32,611 nt of DNA from Oscillospiraceae bacterium (GTDB taxonomy: Bacteria > Bacillota > Clostridia > Oscillospirales > Oscillospiraceae), in assembly GCA_015067935.1 (NCBI GenBank), contig SVLL01000018.1, positions 1 through 32,611 of the forward strand. The letters are read 5' to 3'. Each line of letters opens with the position of its first letter. The stretch's first letter is position 1. Below the pieces are notes generated by a model that saw only the letters and a program-made list of their open reading frames with translations, was not told the DNA's origin and made no database searches. Positions 1 through 7,284 of the stretch are shown here, piece by piece. A program made the position numbers and the translations under genes.

Positions 1-58
1 AAATGGTAAATAGAAATTTACAAATTAGTTGTATTTATCAGTTTTGTGATAGAATTAT

Positions 59-88
59 GCCCGCAGGAATATTGCTACTCCTACGGGC
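59..88 (-). terminator. Weak hairpin downstream of the small DUF6061-like gene
   Basis: The arms GCCCGCAGGA and TCCTACGGGC pair with one mismatch around a 10-base loop, just past the stop of the minus-strand gene ending at 98. Read on the minus strand only a few scattered T residues follow, so it is a weak intrinsic terminator at best. Confidence 0.4.
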
Positions 89-97
89 AAGATAATG

Positions 98-346
98 TCA
101 GCTTTCAAATGGTTTGTACTCGGTTACTGCCTTTAGATAGGCTTCGGGGTTGCCACCCAGTATCAAATCGGCGTATGCAATCGGGTCATTATAGATGAGA
201 TAATCAAGCTCTGACCGCTGATACATATTGTCGGCTACCTCGTTCTCAACCGCAATGGTATCAATCGCAATCATGGTGCCGTCTGAGAACTTCAATTCCA
301 CGCAAACCGTATCAAAGTTAAACTCACATGATAATAGACGTTTCAT
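98..346 (-). CDS. Small DUF6061-like protein of unknown function
   Basis: This encodes an 82-residue acidic protein preceded by a good ribosome binding site (GGAGGAT on the minus strand, about 5 bases before the ATG). The sequence resembles from memory the small clostridial family DUF6061, which typically carries the motifs DGTMIAIDTIAVENE and YQRSELDYLIYNDP; both are present here. The length fits that family. No catalytic motif, signal peptide or membrane segment is visible. Members are often met in accessory or mobile DNA of gut clostridia, but no integrase or conjugation gene lies in this window, so a link to a mobile element is only a possibility beyond the left edge. The function is unknown. 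The family assignment is recollection rather than a search result. Confidence 0.7.
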   Translation of the reverse strand: MKRLLSCEFNFDTVCVELKFSDGTMIAIDTIAVENEVADNMYQRSELDYLIYNDPIAYADLILGGNPEAYLKAVTEYKPFES

Positions 347-383
347 GGTAAATCCTCCGTGATTTCAAGTGTTTTGAGATAGA

Positions 384-425
384 AAAAGAACGATGCTAAG
401 TCTTTCGACTCGACATCGTTCTTTT
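384..425 (-). terminator. Intrinsic terminator, downstream of the radical SAM gene
   Basis: The arms AAAAGAACGATG (384-395) and CATCGTTCTTTT (414-425) pair perfectly, and an inner AGTC-TTTC-GACT stem extends the hairpin. On the minus strand the T-rich 3' arm is followed by CTATC, so it suits termination of the radical SAM gene that stops at 519. It also shields the small gene at 98-346 from read-through. Confidence 0.65.
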
Positions 426-446
426 CATAGCTGTTTTCCAATCCTG

Positions 447-493
447 TAAGACAGATGCCGTAAAATTATGATTTTTACGGAATTACTGTCTTA
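447..493. repeat. Two-part hairpin (nested inverted repeat)
   Basis: The outer arms TAAGACAG (447-454) and CTGTCTTA (486-493) enclose inner arms CCGTAAAA (458-465) and TTTTACGG (473-480), separated by a 3-base and a 5-base internal loop and closed by a 7-base loop. It lies between the radical SAM stop codon and the terminator at 384-425. There is no T-run on either side, so it is not a standard terminator. Confidence 0.6.
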
Positions 494-518
494 TCAGCAC
501 ACGGGGAATCGGCTCCTT

Positions 519-1358
519 TTATTTTTGAAATCTGGTTGCATAGCCGCAGCGACGGCAGAGAGCTTCCGGTGCGTTCCCGGTGGTGAAGCCCTCATAGATG
601 GCTTTGGCCCGTGGGGTATCAAGGATTGTTCCCAAATCCTCATCAAGGAGATTGCCAAGTGGTATGTCGCCATCGTGGTCCAGGCAGCAGGGGACAACCG
701 TTCCGTCGCAAAGAATGCCGATATGGTCACGCATTCCGTAGCAGAATACCTTGTTACTGCAGACCTGCGCATTTAAATCGGGCCAATCGAATTTGTCCCC
801 GTGTTCCAGATAGACACGCTGACCGATGCGGATTCCGCCGCGCTCCGATACCCATGGCTCCGGAAAAAAAGCTTTCAATCTTTCTGTAATAGCATCGTTT
901 TTTGCATTGGCACCGCCGTTGTTCCAAAGGCGGTAGGAAATCAGAATCTTTCCTTCTGCGGCCTTGCCGAATGCAAAGCAATTATCAAGATAAGTTTCAA
1001 AGGGAATCGTTAAGTCATTGGCTTCAAATGCGTGCAGGGATATGTTGACTTTATGCAATCCTTCTGCGGCAGAAAGTTGCTTCAAGTGCTTTCCCAGCAG
1101 CGTACCGTTTGTGGTAAGAATCACCTTGAAACCATGCTTTGCGGCTAATTCGATGAAACGGTATAGCTTGGGGTGGCACAGCGGTTCGCCCATCAGATGA
1201 AAATACAGATAATCCGTCCACGGCTGAAGCTTGGGCAGCAGGGAAGCAAATTCCTCTTCTGTCATAGCTCGCTTTGACCGCGCTGTGCCGGGACAGAATG
1301 CACATTTTAAGTTGCAGATATTGGAGATTTCCACATAAATCTTGCGAAAGCGTTTCAT
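519..1358 (-). CDS. Radical SAM protein with SPASM-like C-terminal cysteines
   Basis: The 279-residue protein carries the radical SAM cluster motif CNLKCAFC (residues about 15-22), which binds a [4Fe-4S] cluster and S-adenosylmethionine. A GEP motif (in HLMGEPLCHP) and TTNGTLL follow, both typical of the fold. The C-terminal third has further cysteines (CSNKVFC, CDGTVVPCC, LCRRCGY) arranged like a SPASM or twitch domain that holds auxiliary iron-sulphur clusters. Such enzymes modify peptides or proteins, or mature other enzymes. No precursor peptide or peptidase is found next to it, so the substrate is unknown. The start is supported by AAGGAGG eight bases upstream and a consensus-like promoter at 1382-1410. 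It is transcribed divergently from mnmE as a single-gene unit. Confidence 0.85.
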   Translation of the reverse strand: MKRFRKIYVEISNICNLKCAFCPGTARSKRAMTEEEFASLLPKLQPWTDYLYFHLMGEPLCHPKLYRFIELAAKHGFKVILTTNGTLLGKHLKQLSAAEGLHKVNISLHAFEANDLTIPFETYLDNCFAFGKAAEGKILISYRLWNNGGANAKNDAITERLKAFFPEPWVSERGGIRIGQRVYLEHGDKFDWPDLNAQVCSNKVFCYGMRDHIGILCDGTVVPCCLDHDGDIPLGNLLDEDLGTILDTPRAKAIYEGFTTGNAPEALCRRCGYATRFQK

Positions 1359-1381
1359 CTTGTCCCTCCTTAGTTTTCTCT

Positions 1382-1410
1382 ATCATAGGTATTTGACGGA
1401 TAAAAGTCAA
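1382..1410 (-). promoter_or_regulatory. Promoter of the radical SAM gene
   Basis: On the minus strand TTGACT (1410-1405) and TATGAT (1387-1382) are separated by 17 bases. It sits 24 bases upstream of the ATG at 1358, with a ribosome binding site between. It is back to back with the mnmE promoter. Confidence 0.7.
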
Positions 1411-1414
1411 GTGT

Positions 1415-1443
1415 CTTGCATTTTTTCGGTTTCGTGCTATAAT
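1415..1443 (+). promoter_or_regulatory. Promoter of mnmE and the cysteine desulfurase
   Basis: CTTGCA (1415-1420) and a perfect TATAAT (1438-1443) are spaced by 17 bases, 24 bases before the mnmE ATG. The short leader leaves only the ribosome binding site, so no leader regulation is expected. Confidence 0.75.
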
Positions 1444-1467
1444 AAGCAAAAACAAGGAGGTGGCAGT

Positions 1468-2829
1468 ATGTCACACACCATCGCCGCAGTTTCTACCGGC
1501 TTAACCGTATCTGCCATCGGCATTATCCGAATGACAGGTGACGACTGCGCTCAGATCGCAAACAAGGTCTTTTCCGCAACGAATGGACAACCCCTGACGG
1601 ATGCACCTAACCGACGGTTGGTGTTGGGCGAATTGAAGGATAAGGACGGCCGTGTCATTGACTATTGCTGTGCCGTTTACACCCGGGCACCCCATACTTA
1701 TACCGGGGAAGACACCGTGGAGTTTCATTGCCACGGCTCACCGGCTGTGCTTTCCGCCGGTTTGGAGAGCCTTTATATTGCCGGCGCGCTGCCCGCCAAT
1801 CGGGGTGAGTTTACAAAGCGTGCATTCCTTAACGGAAAGATGGATTTAACCCAAGCGGAAGCAGTGATTGATTTAATCGAGGCCGACACTGCGGATGCCG
1901 CCGCCAATGCGGCAGGGCAGGTGGGCGGTGCCCTGCAGAAAAAGCTGATGCCGATTTATGAGGATTTGCGGGACCTGTGCAGCCATTTCTTTGCGGTGCT
2001 TGATTATCCCGATGAGGATATTGAGGATTTTGGGCTTTCTAATTACGAGACGACCCTCAGAAATGATGGAAAAGCACTTCACACCATTCTGCAGACATAC
2101 GGGCAGGGCAGGATTCTGCGCAATGGCGTGGCAGCGGCAATTGTGGGCCGTCCCAATGTGGGCAAGAGCAGCCTTCTGAATGCTTTGGCCGGCTATGAAA
2201 GAGTCATTGTTACCGAGGTCGCCGGTACGACCCGTGATACAGTTGAGGAAACTGTGATGGTGGGTTCTACCCGTTTGCGGCTGATCGACACCGCCGGTAT
2301 TCGTGATACTGAGGATCGGATCGAAGCAATGGGCGTTGAGCGGTCCAAGGAGGCAATGGAAAATGCGGATCTGGTGCTGTTTGTCTGTGACGGCAGTGAG
2401 CCTCTTACCGACGAAGATCGCTCAATTATTGATCTGTGTTTGGATAAAGAAAATGCCATTGCGCTGGTCAACAAGTCCGACAAGGGTATGGTCGTTCAGC
2501 CATCTGATCTGCCATTTATGCAGGTAATTCACATCTGTGCGGAAACAGGGGAGGGGCTTGACCTTCTTGCTGATGCGGTGGATGTAATGTTTGCCGGAAA
2601 TATGCCCTGCGATGGCTCGATTCTCACCAATGCCCGACAATTCGATGCCTGCCGCAGAGCCTATGAAGCGATGCTTAAGGCCCTGCAGGGACTGAAAATG
2701 GGACAAACACCTGACTTGGTTCTGATCGACATTGAAGCGGCAATGGAAGCCATGGGCGAGGTGACCGGTGCAACGGTCCGAGAGGACATCACAGCCCGGA
2801 TATTTGAAAGATTTTGTGTAGGAAAATAA
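1468..2829 (+). CDS. mnmE: tRNA uridine-34 modification GTPase MnmE
   Basis: MnmE, with MnmG, installs the (carboxymethyl)aminomethyl group on wobble uridine 34 of certain tRNAs, using tetrahydrofolate and GTP. The 453-residue protein has the N-terminal tetrahydrofolate-binding domain (about 1-120), a helical domain, an inserted G domain with P-loop GRPNVGKS (227-234), GTTRDT, DTAG (274-277) and NKSD, and the family's C-terminal FCVGK with its conserved cysteine. Length and motifs are those of an intact enzyme. The open frame extends upstream to 1342, but the ATG at 1468 is the right start: it follows AAGGAGG, lies just after the promoter, and begins at the usual MnmE N-terminus. The next gene starts one base after the stop, so the two are probably translationally coupled. 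mnmG is not in this window. Confidence 0.97.
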   Translation: MSHTIAAVSTGLTVSAIGIIRMTGDDCAQIANKVFSATNGQPLTDAPNRRLVLGELKDKDGRVIDYCCAVYTRAPHTYTGEDTVEFHCHGSPAVLSAGLESLYIAGALPANRGEFTKRAFLNGKMDLTQAEAVIDLIEADTADAAANAAGQVGGALQKKLMPIYEDLRDLCSHFFAVLDYPDEDIEDFGLSNYETTLRNDGKALHTILQTYGQGRILRNGVAAAIVGRPNVGKSSLLNALAGYERVIVTEVAGTTRDTVEETVMVGSTRLRLIDTAGIRDTEDRIEAMGVERSKEAMENADLVLFVCDGSEPLTDEDRSIIDLCLDKENAIALVNKSDKGMVVQPSDLPFMQVIHICAETGEGLDLLADAVDVMFAGNMPCDGSILTNARQFDACRRAYEAMLKALQGLKMGQTPDLVLIDIEAAMEAMGEVTGATVREDITARIFERFCVGK

Positions 2830-2830
2830 C

Positions 2831-3958
2831 ATGATCTATTTTGACAATTCTGCCACCACGCGCCCCTGCGAGGCTGCTGTGGAGGCAATGACAAAGGCGT
2901 TGACAGAGGCTTGGGGCAATCCCAGTGCGCTATATAATTTCGGCATTGATGCCGCAAAGCAGTTGCGCACTGCTCGGTCGCAGGTGGCTGCCGCAATGGG
3001 TGCGGAAGCAGACCGGGTGTTCTTCACATCCGGTGGTACGGAAGCCGACAACTGGGCGATTGCCGGTGCAATCAAACGGATGGGAAAGCGTGGCAAGCAT
3101 ATTGTGACCACTGCCATTGAGCACCACGCAGTGCTGAATACCATTAAGCAGCTGCAAAACCAGGGCTTCGAAATTACCTATTTGCAGCCTAATGAATTGG
3201 GAAAAATTACCCTTGCAGATCTGAAAGCTGCCTTGCGTGAGGACACAATTCTTGTGTCCGTTATGATGGTCAACAACGAGGTCGGCTCGGTGATGCCTAT
3301 CGCGCAAATGGCCAAGCTGACTCACAAGCTTTGCCCCGAGGCGATTTTCCATACAGATGCAGTACAGGGCTTTATGAAGGTGCCTTTTTCTGCAAAGACC
3401 TTGGGTGCGGACCTGATTTCCGTTTCCTCTCATAAGGTCCACGGACCCAAAGGTTGTGGTGCGCTGTATGTAAGCCCCAAGCTTCCGGGCTTTCCGGCAC
3501 TGCTGACGGGCGGTGGGCAGGAAAATGGCCTGCGCAGCGGTACAGAGGCCACCCCGGCCATTTTTGGCTTTGGTGCGGCTTGTGAAGCACTAATGCCCAC
3601 GCTGCGTGAGGACATTCAGAAGGAGCGGGACCTGCTGGAATACCTGATTGCTGGGTTGTCCGCAATGGATGGCGTAGCCATTAACGGCTGCCACGAAGCA
3701 CCTCACATTTTATCTGTATCCATTCCCGGTGTGCCTACTCAAAATTCCATCAATATTTTGCAGGATGCCGGCTTTTGCGTGTCTGCCGGTTCTGCCTGCG
3801 CAAAGGGTCACCGCAGCCATACCTTGACCGCAATGAATCTAAGCCCTGAACGGATGGACAGTTCCTTCCGCATCTCCCTTTCCCGGGAGAATACCAAGTG
3901 CGAGACCGATGCGCTGTTAGCAGGTGTTCGGAGCATTTTGGATTGGAAAAACAGATAA
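2831..3958 (+). CDS. Cysteine desulfurase (NifS/IscS family)
   Basis: This pyridoxal-phosphate enzyme takes sulphur from cysteine, leaving alanine, and passes it on as a persulphide for iron-sulphur clusters or tRNA thiolation. The 375-residue protein shows the N-terminal YFDNSATT, the histidine region AIEHHAVL, the cofactor lysine in SSHKVHGPKG (K202) and the catalytic cysteine in SAGSACAKGHRS (C323). It is complete. It starts one base after the mnmE stop, with no promoter of its own, so both are made from one transcript. As MnmE and thiolation by MnmA act on the same wobble uridine, a likely inference is that this desulfurase feeds tRNA thiolation, but an Fe-S cluster role is equally possible because neither mnmA nor iscU is nearby. 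Confidence 0.93.
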   Translation: MIYFDNSATTRPCEAAVEAMTKALTEAWGNPSALYNFGIDAAKQLRTARSQVAAAMGAEADRVFFTSGGTEADNWAIAGAIKRMGKRGKHIVTTAIEHHAVLNTIKQLQNQGFEITYLQPNELGKITLADLKAALREDTILVSVMMVNNEVGSVMPIAQMAKLTHKLCPEAIFHTDAVQGFMKVPFSAKTLGADLISVSSHKVHGPKGCGALYVSPKLPGFPALLTGGGQENGLRSGTEATPAIFGFGAACEALMPTLREDIQKERDLLEYLIAGLSAMDGVAINGCHEAPHILSVSIPGVPTQNSINILQDAGFCVSAGSACAKGHRSHTLTAMNLSPERMDSSFRISLSRENTKCETDALLAGVRSILDWKNR

Positions 3959-3962
3959 GAAG

Positions 3963-3989
3963 ACCTCGGCATCTTTTTGATGCCGAGGT
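3963..3989. terminator. Bidirectional hairpin between convergent genes
   Basis: ACCTCGGCATC (3963-3973) and GATGCCGAGGT (3979-3989) form a perfect 11-base stem with a 5-base loop. It lies between the desulfurase stop (3958) and the stop of the minus-strand regulator (3996). T-runs beyond the stem are short on both strands, but the position suits termination of both units. Confidence 0.7.
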
Positions 3990-3995
3990 TAATGC

Positions 3996-5036
3996 TTATT
4001 CGCTTAACAGCCTTGCTTTTTCCCGTTGAACCTCCAGAACCGCTGCATCCTCGTCGGTATAATTCCAATCTTCCTTGATGCATTGAATCATTCGGTCATA
4101 GGCATCAAGTGCCTTTTCCTTTTCTCCCTTGATCTCATTGATGATGGCAATGGCCTCCAGTGCATCGGTATAGCGGGGCTTTTTATCCATCTCCCAAGAG
4201 CGTTCGTAATATTCGATTGCACGGTCATATTCGCACTTCCGGGCGTGATACTGGGCCTTTTCAAAGAGAAATCCGGAGTTGTTTCCAAATTCCTTTTCCG
4301 CGTCTGTCATAATTCTTTCGGCATCGGGTGCATTGTATTCTGCCAGAGCAATAGCAGCCTGATACACCGGAATCAAGAATGGCTTGTGCGCCGGCAAAGT
4401 CCGATAGATTTCCAAGTATTCCGCAGCTTCTTTGGTGCGGTGATCAGCAATTAAATTGTCCATAATCTCATAATAGGGAAGTGGTGTCTTCGGCTCAATG
4501 AGGTCATTTTCAATGACGCGCTTATAGAAGTTGATTACAGAGGTATGATTTGATACATTCCAATCCCACATAACGGCACCATCTGCTTTTTGAAGCAACC
4601 ATTGGCATTCTTTTTTCTCCGGATGCAGCAGGATCGCCTGGCGTGCCAATTTACTGACCTTGCGGGAATATGAGAGTATTCTATGGTAGTATAGCTGGGC
4701 CAGTAGGTTCAGTATTTTGTATTTGTCCCTGTTCTCGTCCAACTGGTTTTGTAAGAATGCCTCATATTCCTTAAAGACAGCAGGGGAGAACTCTTCTTCT
4801 ATATCCATTCTTCGTTCAATCCGATGTAATTTCTGTTCCACTGTCAGGTCAAACAGATCATCTATTGTAACGCCCAATTCACCGGCAAGTGTGGGAAGTA
4901 ATGTGATATCCGGCATTGTAGTACCCGTTTCCCATTTGGATACGGATTGCGGACTGATTCCCAGCTTGGTTGCTAATTGTTCCTGGGTAAGTCCGGATTT
5001 GTTTCGGAGTTGTTTAATTTTATTTCCGATTTCCAT
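3996..5036 (-). CDS. XRE-family DNA-binding regulator with TPR-like C-terminus
   Basis: The N-terminus (about residues 3-58) is a Cro/C1-type helix-turn-helix: LRNKSGLTQEQLATKLGIS followed by SVSKWETG, with the usual glutamines and tryptophan. The remaining 280 residues are helical with tetratricopeptide-like repeats toward the end (for example EYDRAIEYYERSWEMD and EKEKALDAYDRMIQ). This layout is shared with many Firmicutes regulators whose helical domain senses a peptide or partner protein. The ATG at 5036 is preferred because GAGGTGA lies 6 bases upstream; an in-frame TTG at 5042 would touch the binding site. A palindrome inside its own promoter (5062-5082) suggests autoregulation. Targets are unknown. 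It is a single-gene unit next to a tRNA. Confidence 0.85.
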   Translation of the reverse strand: MEIGNKIKQLRNKSGLTQEQLATKLGISPQSVSKWETGTTMPDITLLPTLAGELGVTIDDLFDLTVEQKLHRIERRMDIEEEFSPAVFKEYEAFLQNQLDENRDKYKILNLLAQLYYHRILSYSRKVSKLARQAILLHPEKKECQWLLQKADGAVMWDWNVSNHTSVINFYKRVIENDLIEPKTPLPYYEIMDNLIADHRTKEAAEYLEIYRTLPAHKPFLIPVYQAAIALAEYNAPDAERIMTDAEKEFGNNSGFLFEKAQYHARKCEYDRAIEYYERSWEMDKKPRYTDALEAIAIINEIKGEKEKALDAYDRMIQCIKEDWNYTDEDAAVLEVQREKARLLSE

Positions 5037-5055
5037 AAGCAATCACCTCACTAAA

Positions 5056-5084
5056 AGAATAGCACCTGTAATTCCCAGGTGCAA
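5056..5084 (-). promoter_or_regulatory. Promoter of the XRE regulator gene
   Basis: On the minus strand TTGCAC (5084-5079) and TATTCT (5061-5056) are 17 bases apart, shortly upstream of the ribosome binding site and ATG at 5036. The spacer is almost wholly occupied by an inverted repeat. Confidence 0.65.
5062..5082. promoter_or_regulatory. Palindromic operator inside the XRE promoter
   Basis: GCACCTG (5062-5068) and CAGGTGC (5076-5082) form a perfect inverted repeat with a 7-base spacer. It lies between the -35 and -10 hexamers and overlaps the -35. That is where a dimeric helix-turn-helix repressor would block RNA polymerase. Binding by the adjacent XRE protein is inferred from position only. 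Confidence 0.6.
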
Positions 5085-5154
5085 TAACCTGTTGTCTTAA
5101 TTTTCTCGCCTGATAGGTGAATATCACATTCTGTTGATTCGTAAAGATTCGTGC

Positions 5155-5183
5155 TTGACAAAACAGATTGTATGTGCTAGAAT
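5155..5183 (+). promoter_or_regulatory. Promoter of tRNA-Ser
   Basis: A perfect TTGACA (5155-5160) and TAGAAT (5178-5183) are separated by 17 bases. The tRNA begins 33 bases after the -10. This is a strong stable-RNA type promoter. Confidence 0.8.
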
Positions 5184-5215
5184 GCTTTGGTAACCAAATA
5201 TTGTTACTTGCATTC

Positions 5216-5307
5216 GGAGTGATACCCAAGAGGCCGAAGGGGCTCCCCTGCTAAGGGAGTAGGCGTCTAAAAAGCGCGCGAGGGTTCAAATCCCTCTCAC
5301 TCCGCCA
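5216..5307 (+). tRNA. tRNA-Ser (anticodon GCT)
   Basis: The 92-base gene folds as a class II tRNA. Acceptor GGAGTGA (5216-5222) pairs with TCACTCC (5297-5303), the discriminator is G, and CCA is encoded (5305-5307). The anticodon stem CTCCC/GGGAG closes a CTGCTAA loop with anticodon GCT (5250-5252), reading AGC and AGT. The T arm AGGGTTCAAATCCCT is normal and a long variable arm, expected for tRNA-Ser, follows the anticodon stem. A consensus promoter precedes it and a strong terminator follows at once, so it is transcribed alone. Confidence 0.96.
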
Positions 5308-5309
5308 AC

Positions 5310-5351
5310 AAAAAGGAACTTTTGTCTATCAAAAGTTCCTTTTTGTTTTTT
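5310..5351 (+). terminator. Terminator of tRNA-Ser
   Basis: A 15-base perfect stem (5310-5324 with 5330-5344) and 5-base loop TCTAT are followed by G and a run of seven T. It starts three bases after the encoded CCA. Confidence 0.9.
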
Positions 5352-5450
5352 TAACCCGCTGGCTTGTTATATCATCAGGCTTTTGTGTATATGATCAGCA
5401 TTGAAAATTGGAATAATATTTTTTCGTCCGTAGCCGCATATCAAAACCGC

Positions 5451-5478
5451 TTGATTTTTAGATAAAATATGCTATTTT
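5451..5478 (+). promoter_or_regulatory. Probable promoter of the unrecognised membrane-anchored protein
   Basis: TTGATT (5451-5456) and TATTTT (5473-5478) have a 16-base spacer in a very AT-rich stretch, 43 bases before the ATG. The match is moderate and AT-richness allows other choices. Confidence 0.45.
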
Positions 5479-5521
5479 ATAAGCAGTACATACCGACACT
5501 GATCAAGAAAGGGGAGTATTT

Positions 5522-7183
5522 ATGAAAATGATCAAGTTAAGCCCCAAAAGCTTAATACTTATTATTGTCGCATCGGTCTTAATAATTTCCACTACTGCGG
5601 TGTTTGGTGTTTTATACGCAATTAAGTGCGAAAATGAACGTTTAACGGCTATTTGCTCAGATAAGGTGGAAAACGCTCAATATTTGCCGAACATCGACAA
5701 AATTGCTGTGGATGAGGTTGTTAACACAAGAAAAATAAGCACACTGACTAACCTTAGTGCAAGCAGTAACGTTAGCTCGGAGATGGATTTTTCGCAGCTT
5801 ACCATTACTCACACCGCATTTAATGAGATCATTGATGCTTTTGGATCGTTAGATGCTCCGTTTGACCATGAATATGATATTTTCGACATAAAAACAGAAA
5901 TTGCATATCTCATGTCAACCAATCCTTCGTATAACGAGTGGTTAGACTATCGAAGTGATATAAATGGGCTCTATTTTGTAACATATGATGAGGAGCAGGA
6001 CCTCCTTACCATTTTGTCAAAAAATACATTTCAGATAGATGTGTATGATTCGGAGACCGGTGAAGTAGTGACGAATTCAGATTTCACTTATCAGGGAACT
6101 GATCCGTTGAGAAAGGAGATCTTCAAAAGGGTCGAGTATTATCACAATGAGGACGGTGTGGAGGTAGTTGAGTGTGAAATAATAGACGTTTTGTATTACC
6201 ACGAATATACAGCGGTCGGTGAGTATCAATTTATCAAAAACGTCAAGGATACTTCCTTTACAAAATATATTATCACTCCCAATGCACATTTGTGGATAGA
6301 TGGGCAAAACAAAATGGGATACGATGTTGATTCCGAAAATCCGCTGGGAACATATCGCCATTTTATTCAGATGGACTATATCGATCAAAATGATGTCTCT
6401 CTCCTTGTGACAAGCCAAAAATCAGCAACTGCGTATGTCGATGTACTTGCAGAAAGGTACTGCGATTCTCAGTGCGACAGATCGATCGTAACCTATTACA
6501 GAAAATTGAATGATGAACTATGCGTATATAATTCCGGCTATTGTCACGGCGAGCTGGATTTTGATAGCGGTATAGTTTATATGCACTTTATTTGGGATAT
6601 TCCTTATGAAGCGCAAACGGACCCTATATCTTCAGATGCTGAAACACAGTCTGATGCCGTAATCCCTCTTCTTTCAATTGACGATATTCTTTCGGGGGAT
6701 TGGGCTTGTAATGCTTTATCTTATAATTTAGCAATGAATCATCTTCTTGGTGCAGATGCCGGTTACGAGCGCGTCCATATAAAGGACGGGGCAAAGCCAG
6801 ATCACGATTATAAAAACAAGTCAAGTGATAAAATTGAGAGTTTGAAGAGAGAAATGTATTATACTGACGGAACGAATACATTTTCGATCAGCGCAGGCTC
6901 TTATTACATCAAGAAGGATACAGACAATGAAATAGCGTATTCTAACTTGCAGGACCTTCCGCTCCGGTTTAACCAGACATTGTCATCATTGGCAAGGAAT
7001 ACGGGTATGACCGATGAAGCAATTACGGTGTGCCTTTCAAACAGTCCTGCTACCATTGATATTTGCGATCAAGAGGGGGAATATGCCTACGAATTATTTA
7101 TTGACGAATTCATAAGAACTATTACGCAAAACATAGTGGACACTTCATATCTTGCAAACCAATACTACGCTAAGATCACTTGA
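5522..7183 (+). CDS. Membrane-anchored extracytoplasmic protein, unrecognised
   Basis: I do not recognise this 553-residue protein. Residues about 11-33 form one hydrophobic segment after a short lysine-containing start, so it is either a signal anchor or an uncleaved signal peptide with the remaining 520 residues outside. That part is acidic, rich in Asp, Tyr, Ser and Thr, and has no obvious repeats or known catalytic motif. The ATG at 5522 follows AAAGGGGAG by five bases. Composition stands out: it uses TTA, CTA, TCA and ATA codons freely, whereas the neighbouring genes mostly avoid them. It is a single-gene unit between the tRNA-Ser terminator and the convergent gltX gene. The position beside a tRNA plus odd base composition suggests horizontal acquisition, but no integrase or repeated tRNA end was found. 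Confidence 0.8.
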   Translation: MKMIKLSPKSLILIIVASVLIISTTAVFGVLYAIKCENERLTAICSDKVENAQYLPNIDKIAVDEVVNTRKISTLTNLSASSNVSSEMDFSQLTITHTAFNEIIDAFGSLDAPFDHEYDIFDIKTEIAYLMSTNPSYNEWLDYRSDINGLYFVTYDEEQDLLTILSKNTFQIDVYDSETGEVVTNSDFTYQGTDPLRKEIFKRVEYYHNEDGVEVVECEIIDVLYYHEYTAVGEYQFIKNVKDTSFTKYIITPNAHLWIDGQNKMGYDVDSENPLGTYRHFIQMDYIDQNDVSLLVTSQKSATAYVDVLAERYCDSQCDRSIVTYYRKLNDELCVYNSGYCHGELDFDSGIVYMHFIWDIPYEAQTDPISSDAETQSDAVIPLLSIDDILSGDWACNALSYNLAMNHLLGADAGYERVHIKDGAKPDHDYKNKSSDKIESLKREMYYTDGTNTFSISAGSYYIKKDTDNEIAYSNLQDLPLRFNQTLSSLARNTGMTDEAITVCLSNSPATIDICDQEGEYAYELFIDEFIRTITQNIVDTSYLANQYYAKIT

Positions 7184-7252
7184 ATCTTACTGTGAGATGT
7201 TTCGCCTGCTGCCACCTGAAACAGCTATCGTTCCGACGAAGATCAAATATCA

Positions 7253-7280
7253 AAATCCCCAACCGGATGGTTGGGGATTT
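7253..7280 (-). terminator. Terminator of the peptidase-gltX operon
   Basis: AAATCCCCAACC (7253-7264) and GGTTGGGGATTT (7269-7280) form a perfect 12-base stem with a 4-base loop, four bases beyond the gltX stop. On the minus strand the 3' arm ends in GGGGATTTTGATATTT. It probably also stops the convergent gene ending at 7183. Confidence 0.75.
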
Positions 7281-7284
7281 GTCG

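Noticed and set aside
1342..1467. 42-codon N-terminal extension of MnmE
   Set aside because: It overlaps the promoter and the divergent gene's start, lacks a binding site and is not part of the family.
5216..7183. Integrative element inserted at tRNA-Ser
   Set aside because: No integrase, no excisionase and no second copy of the tRNA 3' end were found; the tRNA terminator directly after the gene is intact.
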